Positions 1 to 9,348 of a stretch of DNA of 64,000 nt are shown in pieces (position 1 is the first letter of the stretch; every line of letters begins with the position of its first letter). A program made the position numbers and the translations under genes. The notes beneath the pieces are model-generated. The model searched no databases. It was not told where the DNA came from and saw nothing but the letters and a program-made list of their open reading frames with translations. This stretch comes from Gemmatimonas sp. (lineage in GTDB: Bacteria; Gemmatimonadota; Gemmatimonadetes; Gemmatimonadales; Gemmatimonadaceae). The DNA lies in assembly GCA_023910675.1 (NCBI GenBank), contig JAAVWC010000004.1, positions 124,001-188,000 on the forward strand, in the 5' to 3' direction.

Positions 1-108
1 CAGCAGGTCGGCGCTGAGCCGGGCATCCACGCACCGCTTCTTCAGGCGCCGACTCTCTTCCTCCAGCTCCTTCATCTTGGGGGGGATTCCCCCCGTCACC
101 TGCGTGCC
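1..108 (-). pseudogene. IS3-family transposase OrfA fragment (runs off left edge)
   Basis: Read on the minus strand, this edge encodes a charged leucine-zipper-like segment (KELEEESRRLKK followed by a short hydrophobic tail), which resembles the C-terminal part of IS3-family OrfA proteins. An in-frame stop lies just upstream (about 109-111), so the helix-turn-helix N-terminus is absent and the gene is 5'-truncated; the 3' part continues outside the window. A G-run next to a C-run (80-96) marks the break. The call rests on a short stretch and could be another coiled-coil protein, but the pattern is typical of IS3 OrfA. Confidence 0.5.
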
Positions 109-227
109 TCACGTGAATCAACGACGCCCCACTGGCGCGGGGCCCGCGTCAAAGATTGGCACGAAAGGGCAGCAGATTGGCGAGCTCGGGTGTACCTTGC
201 ACGATTTTCGCCGGGTATTCCTTCAGC

Positions 228-1667
228 ATGAATACTCCATCTTTTTTCCGTGCCAGACACCTTGTGTCTAGCTTGGCCCTTGGGGCTAGTATCGTCGCCT
301 GCGACAGCGACAACGCCGTTGGCCCGACGCCCGACGGATCTGGGCGGTTCACCGCGTCGGCGTGCCCGAAGCCCCTTCCGCCGGGGCTCACCGAGGGAAC
401 CACCGTGCGCTGCGGGACGCTCACCGTTCCCGAGAACCACGCGGTGCCCAACGGCAAGTCGATCCAACTGTCCGTCCTGATCCTCAAGGGGGCGGCCACG
501 GTAACCAAGGATCCCATTGTCCACTTTCAAGGTGGGCCAGGTGGCACCTACAGCAGCTATGCCCAGGTCCTCGGTGGGGAGTTCGGCCTCGGGACCTCCA
601 GGGAAACTGGCCGCGAGATCGTATTCTTTGATCAACGCGGTACCGGCGATTCGAAGCCGGCGCTCATGTGCAAGGACAACGAGGAAGTTCCGGCATGCCT
701 GAGCCGGCTGAAGGCAGCGAATATCGATCTCGCGGCCTACAACTCCGAGGAGAGTGCGCGGGATGTGGAGATGCTGCGCACGGCGCTGGGCTACGAAAAG
801 CTCAACCTGTACGGCCAGTCCTACGGGACAATCCTGGCGCAGACGGTGATGCGGTTGTTCCCCGGCTCCGTGCGGTCTACGATGATCGAAGGCGTTTCAT
901 CCGTTCCGTTCGACGCCCAACTCCCTGGCTCACCGAAGGCCCTCGAGTCTGCGCTCGGGCGCGTCTTCGAGGAATGTGCCGCCGACGCTGCCTGCAAGGC
1001 GGCGTACCCGTCGCCCGCCAAGGATCTCGATGACATCCTGCTCGCGCTTTCGCAGGCGGGCGTTGACCCGTCGGGGTTCGTGGGTGTTCTCAGCACGCTG
1101 ACCCAGTTCTCGCAGGGCAAGTCCTACATCCCGTACATGCTGCGCGCCGCCGCGACGAATAACGAAGCGAAGTTCAATGCGCTCGGGCCGATATTGGAGG
1201 AGGCCGAGGGGTATCAAGCTGCGGTTCAGCAGACCCTCGCGCTGGGCGCCTTGATCGTGGTGAATTGCTACGACTACGGGCCGCTCGCCACGACCGCACG
1301 GTGGAACGCCGTCAACGGCAGCGCCCGCCCCGCATTTCGCGCGGCCAACCCCGAACAGCCGCTGCCATGCGACCTGCTGCCGACGTCGAGAGTCTCCGCC
1401 GCCCACCAGAGCCCGTTCGCCAGCAGCATTCCGACGCTGCTGATCAGTGGCTCGACCGATAGCAACACGCCCAAGGAGACCGCCGACGCGCTGGCGCCTT
1501 CGCTGAGCAAGGCCTACAAAGTGGTGGTTCCTGGCTGGGGGCATGTCATACTGGGCTTCTCTGAGCCGTGCAGCACGAGCATTTTCCGCGAATTCGTCAA
1601 GGACCCGTCGCGGGCGCCGAACACGTCGTGTCTCGTGAAGACCAAGTTCCCAACGACTGTTCCCTGA
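228..1667 (+). CDS. Secreted alpha/beta hydrolase lipoprotein, TAP-like (S33-type peptidase)
   Basis: 479-residue serine hydrolase. The chosen ATG (228) gives a typical lipoprotein signal with lipobox IVAC (Cys25); the frame is open further upstream, but that would bury the signal peptide. Seen: oxyanion-type GGPGG near 102-106, FFDQRG near 133, nucleophile elbow GQSYG with Ser198, Asp411 in STDSNTP and His439 in GWGH, i.e. a complete Ser-Asp-His triad. The C-terminal part resembles the TAP-like domain of secreted tripeptidyl/prolyl aminopeptidases (SlpD/E type). Likely anchored in the envelope and releasing amino-terminal peptides; the true substrate is unknown. It stands alone between an IS scrap and an AraC regulator. 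Confidence 0.8.
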   Translation: MNTPSFFRARHLVSSLALGASIVACDSDNAVGPTPDGSGRFTASACPKPLPPGLTEGTTVRCGTLTVPENHAVPNGKSIQLSVLILKGAATVTKDPIVHFQGGPGGTYSSYAQVLGGEFGLGTSRETGREIVFFDQRGTGDSKPALMCKDNEEVPACLSRLKAANIDLAAYNSEESARDVEMLRTALGYEKLNLYGQSYGTILAQTVMRLFPGSVRSTMIEGVSSVPFDAQLPGSPKALESALGRVFEECAADAACKAAYPSPAKDLDDILLALSQAGVDPSGFVGVLSTLTQFSQGKSYIPYMLRAAATNNEAKFNALGPILEEAEGYQAAVQQTLALGALIVVNCYDYGPLATTARWNAVNGSARPAFRAANPEQPLPCDLLPTSRVSAAHQSPFASSIPTLLISGSTDSNTPKETADALAPSLSKAYKVVVPGWGHVILGFSEPCSTSIFREFVKDPSRAPNTSCLVKTKFPTTVP

Positions 1668-1782
1668 TCTCCCGCGCCAAGACGCTGGGCCGGCAGCACA
1701 TCCCCCCGGGACGCACTGGCTCTCCTGGGAGGTCGTGACACCCGCTCAAGTTCTGTGACCCTGTTGCCGACCCTCGAAAGGT

Positions 1783-1859
1783 CGAACCGTTCGATGTGAC
1801 TCATTCGGACGGTTCGCCTTGCTGCGACGTAGGCCCCGACGCAATGTTCTCGCGTCGGG
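1783..1859. terminator. Two short hairpins in the gap after the hydrolase gene
   Basis: The 298-bp gap between the hydrolase and the AraC gene holds two dyads: CGAACCGT (1783-1790) pairing with ACGGTTCG (1809-1816), and CCCGACGC (1835-1842) pairing with GCGTCGGG (1852-1859). Neither is followed by a clear T-run, although CCGCAAAAGG follows the second. They may end the upstream transcript or act as leader structure for the regulator. Nothing else is evident in this gap. Confidence 0.35.
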
Positions 1860-1965
1860 CCGCAAAAGGGGAGGATATGGGCTTGTTCGACTCTACTACA
1901 GACGGCAGTTGCGTCGCTTCAACGCTGCGGGAAGTACCGCTGAGCCCAGCAGGACGCGCTGGGCG

Positions 1966-2970
1966 ATGAGCACCTCACACAGTGCGGTGGTGTCGATCGC
2001 CAAGTTCGCGTCGGTGCTGCGCGCCGCCGAAGCGGTCGATCTGGACATGACCGTCGAACGTACCACGCTCGGAATCGCCGCCGACGACGACGCTGACGTC
2101 GTCGGCTTCCTGCCGGTTGAGGCGTACCTCGCCATGTGGGAGCGGCTGATGCGCCGCCACCAGAACCCTGCCTTGCCGATGCTGGTTGCCCGGGTGCCGG
2201 TGGAAACCCATGGCCTCATCGGTTTCCTGGCGATCACCAGCCAGACGCTGGGCGAATCGTTGGAACGCGCCATTCGCTTCCAGCGGCTGTGGGGAAGCCT
2301 GGACCAGTGGTCGCTCCCGGAGTATTTGGGCGACCGGGTCGTGCTCGGCTGGCGATCGAGCGGTCCGGACTCGCGGCTCGGTGTCCGCGCGGCCGCCGAG
2401 TACGCAGCGGCCAGCATGTGGGTCGGGCTGCAGGCCGTTGTCGGTACCACACTGCAGGCCCTACAGGTCGCGTTTCCGCACGCGATGCCTGCGGACGTGA
2501 CGGCACACGCCGCGGTATTCGGGGTCGCGCCGAGGTTCGGTGCCGCTCGAACGGCGATCGAGTTCGACCGCGCCGTTCTCGAAGTGTCGCTTCCGAAGGC
2601 CATCCCGCAGCTTTCGTCCTACCTCGAACGTCAATGTGTCACCCTGCTGGCGCCATCGCGTTCGCCAACACCAACGGTCATCCGGGCCAAGACCGTGCTT
2701 CGGCAGGCGATGCTGCACGGCGCCAAACCGTCCGCGACGCTTCTGGCGAAGCAGCTCAACATGAGTCACCGCACGTTGCTGCGTCGGCTGGCGGACGAGG
2801 GGCAGACCTATCGCGGTACACTCAATGAAACCCGGCAGGATCTCCTCCGCGCCGATCGCGGCGAGCTCCACGTGACGACGACGCAGCAGGCGGCGTTGCT
2901 CGGCTTCTCGAGCGTGAGCGCGTTCCATCGGGCTCGCCGCCGATGGGCGGGCGGCGACGGTCAGCCCTGA
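1966..2970 (+). CDS. AraC-family transcriptional regulator (AraC-binding N-domain + HTH_18)
   Basis: 334 residues from the ATG at 1966 (the frame is open upstream without a good start). The N-terminal ~190 residues match the arabinose-binding-like domain of OruR/ArgR-type AraC regulators (markers: PVETHGLIGF, LGESLERAIRFQRLW). The C-terminal ~90 residues carry a double helix-turn-helix, with LAKQLNMSHRTLLRRLADEG as the first HTH and AALLGFSSVSAFHRARRRW as the second. Regulators of this class usually respond to amino acids or fatty-acid-like effectors. The target is unknown; the adjacent ABC genes on the same strand are candidates, but a hairpin separates them. Confidence 0.8.
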   Translation: MSTSHSAVVSIAKFASVLRAAEAVDLDMTVERTTLGIAADDDADVVGFLPVEAYLAMWERLMRRHQNPALPMLVARVPVETHGLIGFLAITSQTLGESLERAIRFQRLWGSLDQWSLPEYLGDRVVLGWRSSGPDSRLGVRAAAEYAAASMWVGLQAVVGTTLQALQVAFPHAMPADVTAHAAVFGVAPRFGAARTAIEFDRAVLEVSLPKAIPQLSSYLERQCVTLLAPSRSPTPTVIRAKTVLRQAMLHGAKPSATLLAKQLNMSHRTLLRRLADEGQTYRGTLNETRQDLLRADRGELHVTTTQQAALLGFSSVSAFHRARRRWAGGDGQP

Positions 2971-2977
2971 GGACCAT

Positions 2978-3015
2978 CACCACGTGGAGGCGTGCATGCC
3001 CGCCTCCACGTGGTG
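2978..3015. terminator. Perfect 15-bp stem hairpin after the AraC gene
   Basis: CACCACGTGGAGGCG (2978-2992) pairs perfectly with CGCCTCCACGTGGTG (3001-3015) around an 8-nt loop, seven bases after the stop codon. There is no T-run, so it is either a Rho-assisted 3' end or an mRNA-stabilising hairpin. The following gap to 3167 shows no further gene. Confidence 0.6.
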
Positions 3016-3167
3016 ACGGGCGGCGACCGGCCCCTCCGCTTCGCGGGCGCGCCTCGTGGGCCATGAGCACTCACCTGCCGCGTGGCGGGCCGAAACAAAC
3101 GGCCGACGGGCCCGTTGTGTCTCCAGTTTGCGTGATACCTCTCGCCCCCCTCACCCGCTTGCTCCCT

Positions 3168-4064
3168 ATGACCCTGCGTATCGAGTCCATCGCCAAGACC
3201 TACCCAAACGGGGTCCGGGCGCTCCACAACATCTCGCTCACGATCCCGCCCGGCATGTTCGGACTGCTGGGCCCCAATGGCGCCGGTAAGTCGTCGCTGA
3301 TGCGCACGATCGCCACACTGCAACAACCGGATTCGGGAAGCATTCACTTCCGGGACATCGACGTGCTCCGAGAACCGGAGCGGCTGCGCTCCCAGCTCGG
3401 CTACCTGCCGCAGGAGTTCGGGCTCTATCCCAACATGCCCGCCGAGGCCATCCTCGATCACTTCGCCACCCTCAAAGGCGTCGTGAACCCTGGGGAACGC
3501 AAGGACCTCGTCGCGATGCTGCTGCAGCAGGTCAACCTGTACGACGTGCGCAAGAAGAGCGTTGGCGGATACTCGGGGGGCATGAAACAACGGCTCGGCA
3601 TCGCCATTGCGCTGGCCGGCAGCCCCAAGCTGCTCATCGTCGACGAGCCAACCGCCGGTCTCGATCCCACCGAACGCAACCGCTTCCTCAACCTGCTGGC
3701 CGACATCGGCGAGGATGTCGTGGTGATCCTCTCCACGCATATCGTCGAGGACGTGCGCGAGCTCTGCTCGAACATGGCCATCATCAACAAGGGCGAGGTG
3801 GTGGTGCAGGGCGAGCCGGAGCGGATCATCGACACGGTGCGCGGGCGCATCTGGCGCCGCACGATTCCGCGCGAGCAGACCGACGCCTACAAGTCGCAGT
3901 ACCAAGTCATCTCCTCGCGCATGGCCGCTGGAAACACCGTGCTGCACGTGTATGCCGAGTCCGACCCTGGTGATGGATTCGTCGCCGTGGATCCCGATCT
4001 TGAGGACGTGTACTTCCACCGACTGGCCGAAGCGTCAGGCGGTCGGGTCCCGGTGGAGGCCTGA
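3168..4064 (+). CDS. ABC transporter ATP-binding protein
   Basis: 298-residue ATPase from the ATG at 3168. Seen: Walker A GPNGAGKS (35-42), Q-loop Gln82, signature YSGGMKQR (135-142), Walker B LLIVDEP (155-161) and the switch His in STH. Its stop overlaps the start of the next gene by one base (TGATG), so the two are translationally coupled. The partner is an ABC-2-type permease, so this subunit powers that exporter. The C-terminal ~70 residues are a tail typical of ABC-2 exporter ATPases. Substrate unknown. Confidence 0.92.
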   Translation: MTLRIESIAKTYPNGVRALHNISLTIPPGMFGLLGPNGAGKSSLMRTIATLQQPDSGSIHFRDIDVLREPERLRSQLGYLPQEFGLYPNMPAEAILDHFATLKGVVNPGERKDLVAMLLQQVNLYDVRKKSVGGYSGGMKQRLGIAIALAGSPKLLIVDEPTAGLDPTERNRFLNLLADIGEDVVVILSTHIVEDVRELCSNMAIINKGEVVVQGEPERIIDTVRGRIWRRTIPREQTDAYKSQYQVISSRMAAGNTVLHVYAESDPGDGFVAVDPDLEDVYFHRLAEASGGRVPVEA

Positions 4065-7000
4065 TGTTCGGTCCTCTGTTTGCCTTCGAGCTCCGGAGTC
4101 ACTTCCGGCGCCCGGTCACGTGGCTGTACGTGGCCATCGTCTTCATGCTGTCGTTCTTCGCCCTCAGCACCGACGCGGTCAACGTTGGTACGGCGCTGGG
4201 CAAGGTCAAGCGGAACAGTCCGTTCGCCCTGTCCCAGCTCTACGGAATCCTGCTGGCCATCGGGCAGATCATCACCAGTGCGCTGGTGGGTACCACGGTC
4301 CTGCGCGACTACGAGGCCGGCGTCCACGAGTTGCTCTTCACGACGCGCATTTCACGTGGCGCGTACCTCGGGGCCAAGTATCTCGCGGCGTTTCTGGCGA
4401 TGCTGCTGGTCTTCGCGGCGATGCCGCTTGGCGCCCTCGTGGGGTCGGTCATGCCGTGGGCGGATGGCGAGACGCTGCAGGCCATACAGGTCTGGCACTA
4501 CGTGCAACCGTTTCTGATTCTGGGTGTGCCCGGGGTGTTCTTCCTGAGCAGCCTGCTCTTCGCGGTCGGGGCGCTCACGCGCAGCAGCTTCGCCGTCTAC
4601 GTGGCGGGCATCCTGCTGCTGGTGGGGTACTCCGTTGCCGATGATCTCGTGCGTCAGCTCGACCGCGACATGCTGGCGAACCTGATCGATCCATTCGGCA
4701 TCCGCTCGATCAGCCTCGTGACCCGCTACTGGACGCCGTCGGAGAAGAACGCGCAGACGCTTCCGATCGCCGGATTCATCGGCGCCAACCGCGCGCTTTG
4801 GGCGGCGGTCGGTGCGGTGATGCTTGCCGCGGCGTTCCGCTTCGTCAAGCTGGAGAAGGAGGCCGCCGTCTCGTCGCGACGCCGGGCCAAGCGCGCGGCG
4901 CCCTCGGCGCCCCCGGTGCGCGTGGCGTCCGTGACCACCCGCGCGGCCGGTCGCGCGTATAGCCCACCGGCGATCCTGGCGGGCTGGCGCAGCGTGACCA
5001 TGTTCCATGCCCAGTCGCTCTTGCGATCCGTGCCATTTCTGGCGATCGCCGCGATCGGCTTCATCAACGTGATGATGTCCTCGTGGTACGCCGACCAGGA
5101 CGGCCAGAGCCGCAGCTGGCCGATGAGCTGGCTCATGGCCGAGTCCGCGGTGGGATCGGGTGGATTGTTCATGATCGTGCTGCTCACCTTCTTCTCCGGC
5201 GAACTGGTGTGGCGGGAGCGGCAGGTGCGGCTCGACCAAGTGCTCGACGCCTCGCCGGTGCGCGACTGGAGCGTGCTGCTGGGCAAGTACACGGCGATGG
5301 TGCTCATGCTGCTGGCCTTTGCCACGGTGTCGATGACGGGCAGCATGGCGACGCAGCTGCTCAAGGGCTATGCGCACATCGACCTGCCGGTGTACGCGCT
5401 GTACGTGTACCTGGGAGACTTCCCCAGCTGGCTCCTCATGACGGCGATGGCGTTCCTGGTGCAGTCGCTAGTGCCGCGCAAGGCGATCGGGCACGTCATC
5501 ATGATCCTGGTGTGGACCGCCACCATCGTGACGGTCAACCTTGGCTACGACTATCGGCTGCTGCTGCTGGGGCAGTCGCCGGCGCTCACCTGGTCGGATA
5601 TGAATGGGGTGGGGCCGTACCTGCGGGCGTTTCCGGCCGTGCATGGGTTCAATGTGGGGCTGGCCGTCTTGCTGCTGGCCCTCACCATGCTCGTCTGGCA
5701 CCGTGGTACCCAGTTGCCGCGGCTCGCGCGTCGCCTGCAGGAACGCTTCCGCGGGGCCACGCGGTGGATGGCCGCCGTCGGCGCCACCGGCGCTACCGCG
5801 GCGGCGGGCGTGTTCTACTACCACGCGAGCGTCGAGAACGTCTATACCACGCGCAAGGAGGGGGAACGACAGGCGGTGGAGTACGAGCGCACCTGGCGCC
5901 GGTACGAAACGCTGCCAGTCCCACACGTGGTGGAAATCGCGCTCGATGTGGATCTGGAGCCGACGGACGGACGGGCTCGGGTGGGAAGCCGCTTCACGCT
6001 CGTGAACCGGCTGGCGACGCCCATCGACACGATCCTCGTGAACGTGGCGTCTGCCGCGCCCGGGCTTGCGGCATCGCTCGACTCGCTCACCTTCGACCGA
6101 CCGTTCACGATCCTCAAGGCCGACACGCTCTGGGGGGTGCGCCTGGTGCGGCTGGCCACGCCGCTCGTGGCCGGTGATTCCCTGCGCGTGCGATCGGTGC
6201 AGCGCTTCCGGGTGCGAGGCTATCCCAACGGCGAGCCGGACCGCTCGCTGGTTGGCAACGGCACCTTCTTCAACCGAGAGAAGTTCCCAACCTTTTTCTA
6301 CTCGGAGAGCAGCGAGTTGCAGAGCGATGAGCTCCGCCGCAAGTACAAGTTGCCGCCGCAGCGGCGTGGCAAGCCGCGCACGGACAGCGTGGCGCTCTTC
6401 CGCCAGCAGTTCCTGGCCGATGCCGACCTGGCGTCGTTCGAGGTCGTCGTGAGCACCGATCCCGACCAGATTGCCATGGCTCCGGGGTACCTGCAGCGCG
6501 AGTGGACGCAGAACGGCCGACGGTACTTCCAGTATCGCATGGACGCACCCATCGACAACTTCTTCTCGGTGCTGTCGGCCCGGTGGACGGTCACCAAGGG
6601 CTCGTGGAATAACGTGGCAATCGAGGTCTATCACCACCCTGAGCATCGCTTCAACGTCGAGCGCATGATCGAGGCGTCGAAGGCGGCGCTGGCGTTCTAC
6701 ACGCAGGAGTTCGCACCCTACCAGCACCGGCAGCTGCGCATCCTCGAGTTCCCGCGCTACGCCGGGTTTGCCCAGTCGTTCCCGAACACGGTGCCATACT
6801 CGGAGGCGATCGGGTTCGTGGCGCGCGTCGATACTTCGAGCGTCGAGGACACCGACCTGCCGTACTTCGTGACGGCGCACGAGATCGCGCACCAGTGGTT
6901 CCCCTACCAGCGCATGGCGGCCGATGTCGAAGGGTCGCAAATGTTGTCGGAGTCGCTCTCCGAGTACGCGGCGCTGGTCGTCACCGAGCGCGCCCACGGG

Positions 7001-7657
7001 CGAGCCTTCACGCAGAAGTTCCTGCGGAGTGAGCTGGATGGGTATCTGCGCGGGCGGGCGGGCGAAACAAAGGGCGAACGTCCGCTCACACGGGTCGACC
7101 TGCAGAGCTACATCTGGTACCAGAAGGGGGCGCTCGCGCTGTACGCGCTGCGCGACCTGATCGGGGAGCGGGCGCTGCACGGTGCGGTGCGCGCGTACCT
7201 CGACGAGGGGCGCTTCAGTGGCCCGCCGTACGCCACCACCCTCGACCTGATGCGCCATATCCGCGCGGCAACGCCGGATTCGCTCCAGTCGGCGGTCGAC
7301 GACTACTTCGACACGATCACCCTCTGGGACGTGAAGACGGATAGCGTGCTGACCACCCCGCTGCCAGGCGGCCAGTTCAAGGTGACGGTGATCGGGACCG
7401 CCGCCAAGTTCCGCGCCGACTCGCTGGGGACTGAAACCGCCGTGCCGCTCAACGATTACATCGACGTCGGCGTCTTCGATGCGCCCCGCCCCGGCGCCCG
7501 CTTGGGTGAGGCTATCGCGATTCGCAAAGTGAAGGTCACCGGCGGCACGGTGCGCGTCGACTTCACCGTGCCCCGCAAGCCAGCGCGCGCCGGGATCGAT
7601 CCGTACAACCTCCTGATCGATCGCGTCCCGGGCGACAACACCCGCGACGCGAAGTAG
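4064..7657 (+). CDS. ABC-2-type permease fused to M1-family aminopeptidase
   Basis: 1197-residue fusion. The first ~560 residues hold two blocks of hydrophobic segments (roughly 20-260 and 320-530) of ABC-2 permease type, with a final segment near 570. The rest is an M1 zinc-aminopeptidase-like domain on the far side of the membrane: HEIAHQW with His939, Glu940 and His943, then Glu963 in MLSESLSEY. The gap of 19 residues before the third ligand is one longer than in classical M1 enzymes but usual for this fused family. The GAMEN exopeptidase motif is not obvious. It is encoded directly after its ATPase. Role inferred: export coupled to peptide processing, or an ATP-driven membrane-bound peptidase. 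Confidence 0.88.
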   Translation: MFGPLFAFELRSHFRRPVTWLYVAIVFMLSFFALSTDAVNVGTALGKVKRNSPFALSQLYGILLAIGQIITSALVGTTVLRDYEAGVHELLFTTRISRGAYLGAKYLAAFLAMLLVFAAMPLGALVGSVMPWADGETLQAIQVWHYVQPFLILGVPGVFFLSSLLFAVGALTRSSFAVYVAGILLLVGYSVADDLVRQLDRDMLANLIDPFGIRSISLVTRYWTPSEKNAQTLPIAGFIGANRALWAAVGAVMLAAAFRFVKLEKEAAVSSRRRAKRAAPSAPPVRVASVTTRAAGRAYSPPAILAGWRSVTMFHAQSLLRSVPFLAIAAIGFINVMMSSWYADQDGQSRSWPMSWLMAESAVGSGGLFMIVLLTFFSGELVWRERQVRLDQVLDASPVRDWSVLLGKYTAMVLMLLAFATVSMTGSMATQLLKGYAHIDLPVYALYVYLGDFPSWLLMTAMAFLVQSLVPRKAIGHVIMILVWTATIVTVNLGYDYRLLLLGQSPALTWSDMNGVGPYLRAFPAVHGFNVGLAVLLLALTMLVWHRGTQLPRLARRLQERFRGATRWMAAVGATGATAAAGVFYYHASVENVYTTRKEGERQAVEYERTWRRYETLPVPHVVEIALDVDLEPTDGRARVGSRFTLVNRLATPIDTILVNVASAAPGLAASLDSLTFDRPFTILKADTLWGVRLVRLATPLVAGDSLRVRSVQRFRVRGYPNGEPDRSLVGNGTFFNREKFPTFFYSESSELQSDELRRKYKLPPQRRGKPRTDSVALFRQQFLADADLASFEVVVSTDPDQIAMAPGYLQREWTQNGRRYFQYRMDAPIDNFFSVLSARWTVTKGSWNNVAIEVYHHPEHRFNVERMIEASKAALAFYTQEFAPYQHRQLRILEFPRYAGFAQSFPNTVPYSEAIGFVARVDTSSVEDTDLPYFVTAHEIAHQWFPYQRMAADVEGSQMLSESLSEYAALVVTERAHGRAFTQKFLRSELDGYLRGRAGETKGERPLTRVDLQSYIWYQKGALALYALRDLIGERALHGAVRAYLDEGRFSGPPYATTLDLMRHIRAATPDSLQSAVDDYFDTITLWDVKTDSVLTTPLPGGQFKVTVIGTAAKFRADSLGTETAVPLNDYIDVGVFDAPRPGARLGEAIAIRKVKVTGGTVRVDFTVPRKPARAGIDPYNLLIDRVPGDNTRDAK

Positions 7658-7708
7658 CGAGGCGACCACGGGCCGCTGTCCCGCTGAAGCACCACCACGG
7701 AATCACAC

Positions 7709-7764
7709 CACAGCATCACCAACACGGCATCACCACCACAGCATCACCACCACAGCATCACCAC
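7709..7764 (+). repeat. Four tandem copies of a 14-bp unit just before a start codon
   Basis: Unit CACAGCATCACCAC is repeated head to tail at 7709-7722, 7723-7736, 7737-7750 and 7751-7764 with only one or two substitutions; a degenerate copy precedes it. The array ends 15 bp before the ATG at 7780, where the ribosome-binding site should be. A five-codon ORF (7766-7783, ATG GAT TCC CAC TCA TGA) overlaps the true start. Confidence 0.9.
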
Positions 7765-7779
7765 CATGGATTCCCACTC

Positions 7780-8502
7780 ATGACTCCAACGCCTCAAGAT
7801 CCTGCGACGCCGCTCGACGACCGTCGTCGCTTCCTCGCTCGCGCGGGGGCGCTGATCGGCGCCTCAACGCTGAGCACATCGACGCTGAGCGCCGCAACAC
7901 CAGACGAGCAGCGCGCCGGAGGGCGCGCCGCTGCAGGCGACCCCTTGGTGCACGCGGCCGACGCCTGGATGAATGCGCTGCCCAGCGGGCATCGGATGGT
8001 CTGGGACGCGTTCACCACGCCCGGTGCGGTGAATGCGGGACGCTTCTGCAGCAACTGGATTGCCAGCAACGGCAGCGGATACGACCTCAAGCCGACACAA
8101 CTCGGTGCCATCATCGTGTTGCGCTCCCTGGCCACCGTGACCGCGTTCACCGATGCCATGTGGGCGAAGTATCCGCTGCTCGGCCAGCAGCTGCGCAGCA
8201 CGGACCCGACGACCAGCAAGCCCTACACCATCAATCCGTTCATGCACCCCGAGCGCGGGGACACGCCGGCACAGGGTATCTCGTGGGCACCGCTGATCGC
8301 GCAGGGCGTGCACTTTGCGGTCTGCGCCGGGACGACGGCTGGGCTGGTGCAGGCGATTGCCGCCTCCCAGTCGCTGTCGGCCGATGAGGTCCACGCCGAT
8401 CTCGTCGCCAACCAAGTGGGGAATGCCCATCAGATGGCGACGGGTATCGTCGCCCTCGGTCGCGCGCAGGAGAAAGGATTCACCTACGGCGGCGGGGGCT
8501 AG
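7780..8502 (+). CDS. Tat-exported protein of unknown function
   Basis: 240 residues with a twin-arginine leader (DDRRRFLARAGALIGAS, residues 13-29), so probably exported folded to the periplasm. The mature part is not a family I can name with confidence. The segment around LIAQGVHFAVCAGTTAGL is faintly like the DsrE fold, with one cysteine in the usual place; this is only a hint. A glycine-rich tail ends the protein. Spacing and the upstream repeat suggest it is transcribed separately from the ABC pair, with the array replacing a normal leader. Confidence 0.6.
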   Translation: MTPTPQDPATPLDDRRRFLARAGALIGASTLSTSTLSAATPDEQRAGGRAAAGDPLVHAADAWMNALPSGHRMVWDAFTTPGAVNAGRFCSNWIASNGSGYDLKPTQLGAIIVLRSLATVTAFTDAMWAKYPLLGQQLRSTDPTTSKPYTINPFMHPERGDTPAQGISWAPLIAQGVHFAVCAGTTAGLVQAIAASQSLSADEVHADLVANQVGNAHQMATGIVALGRAQEKGFTYGGGG

Positions 8503-9348
8503 CCTCGGGGGCGGGTGACATACCCGCCGTCGTACCGTCGCAACGCTTCCGGCAGCCGCGCGGTCTCGTGGTCGAGCCATACGACACGCAGGCAGTCCCG
8601 CACACGACGCGCGCACCGTCTTTGACGATGCGCGCGTCGCGTCGAGGGCCCGGGAGTTACCATCATCGCGGCGGCCCCCGAAGCATTCTCCTCGGTGACC
8701 GCGAGGAGCGTAATGCCCGTCGTGCTCGTCCGCACGCCGACATTGGCGACCAACGCACGGCCGCTTGCGTCGGGCGTGAACAGCTTGAGCGGCATCGGTG
8801 TGCCGTCACGAATCATCCAGAGCATGTAGGCGCGGTCCTTCGCCACCTGCGCGAGACCGAACGCATTCACCACGACTTTGCCGCTCCGCAGTTCCAGAAT
8901 ACCTGCATGCCGGGACCCGTAGACGCCGTCGTGTTCAGATTCACGAGCACGACATTGCCACGTCCCGCCAACAGGGTGGCGAGTGTTTGTTCGCTGGCCT
9001 TGCGCTTCTCGTCGCTTCGGGCGAGCTGGAGCGATTTTTCCCGCGCTGCGGCCTGCAGCGCATCGACACGTCTGGCAGAGGCGTGAAAGACGCCGACGCC
9101 GATTGCTCGGCGGCAATACGCGCCTGCAGTCGATCGCGCAAACCCGTCGGCGGGGTGATGGCGTGCGAGGCCGCCAATGCGCCGGTCGCCGTTTGCAGCG
9201 CCGCCCGTTCAGCCTGCACCGCAGCGCCGAACTCGGGGGAGCGCAACGCGTGTGCGAATCGCGTACGCTCGCCGGCAGCGAGCGTCTCGAAGAGATAGCC
9301 CGGGGCGAGCGCGCGAAGTTGCTCGAGCGTTGGCGGTGTCAAGTTCAT
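8499..9348 (-). pseudogene. Anti-sigma factor (RskA-like), broken by at least two frameshifts
   Basis: Three reading frames must be joined to recover the protein. The N-terminus (9348 to ~9080) starts MNLTPPTLEQLRALAPGY, a typical anti-sigma-K opening. The middle (~9070-8905) encodes a coiled-coil segment and TGPGMQVFWN. The C-terminus (~8900-8640) encodes YMLWMIRDGTP and ITLLAVTEE, the RskA extracytoplasmic signature. The membrane helix expected between the first two parts is missing, which argues for true decay rather than simple sequencing slips. Its start overlaps the stop of the sigma fragment (ATGA). In intact relatives it sequesters the ECF sigma factor at the membrane. Confidence 0.75.

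Noticed and set aside
5468..7669. A 733-codon open frame on the minus strand opposite the permease-M1 gene
   Set aside because: It is an antisense shadow of a clearly coding frame in GC-rich DNA; its translation has no family features and is rich in Arg/His/Gly.
7709..7764. Repeat array as a CRISPR
   Set aside because: Units are 14 bp, head to tail, with no spacers.
7780..8502. DsrE-family sulfur-transfer protein
   Set aside because: Only one short segment is suggestive; the Tat leader and the rest do not fit well enough to name it.
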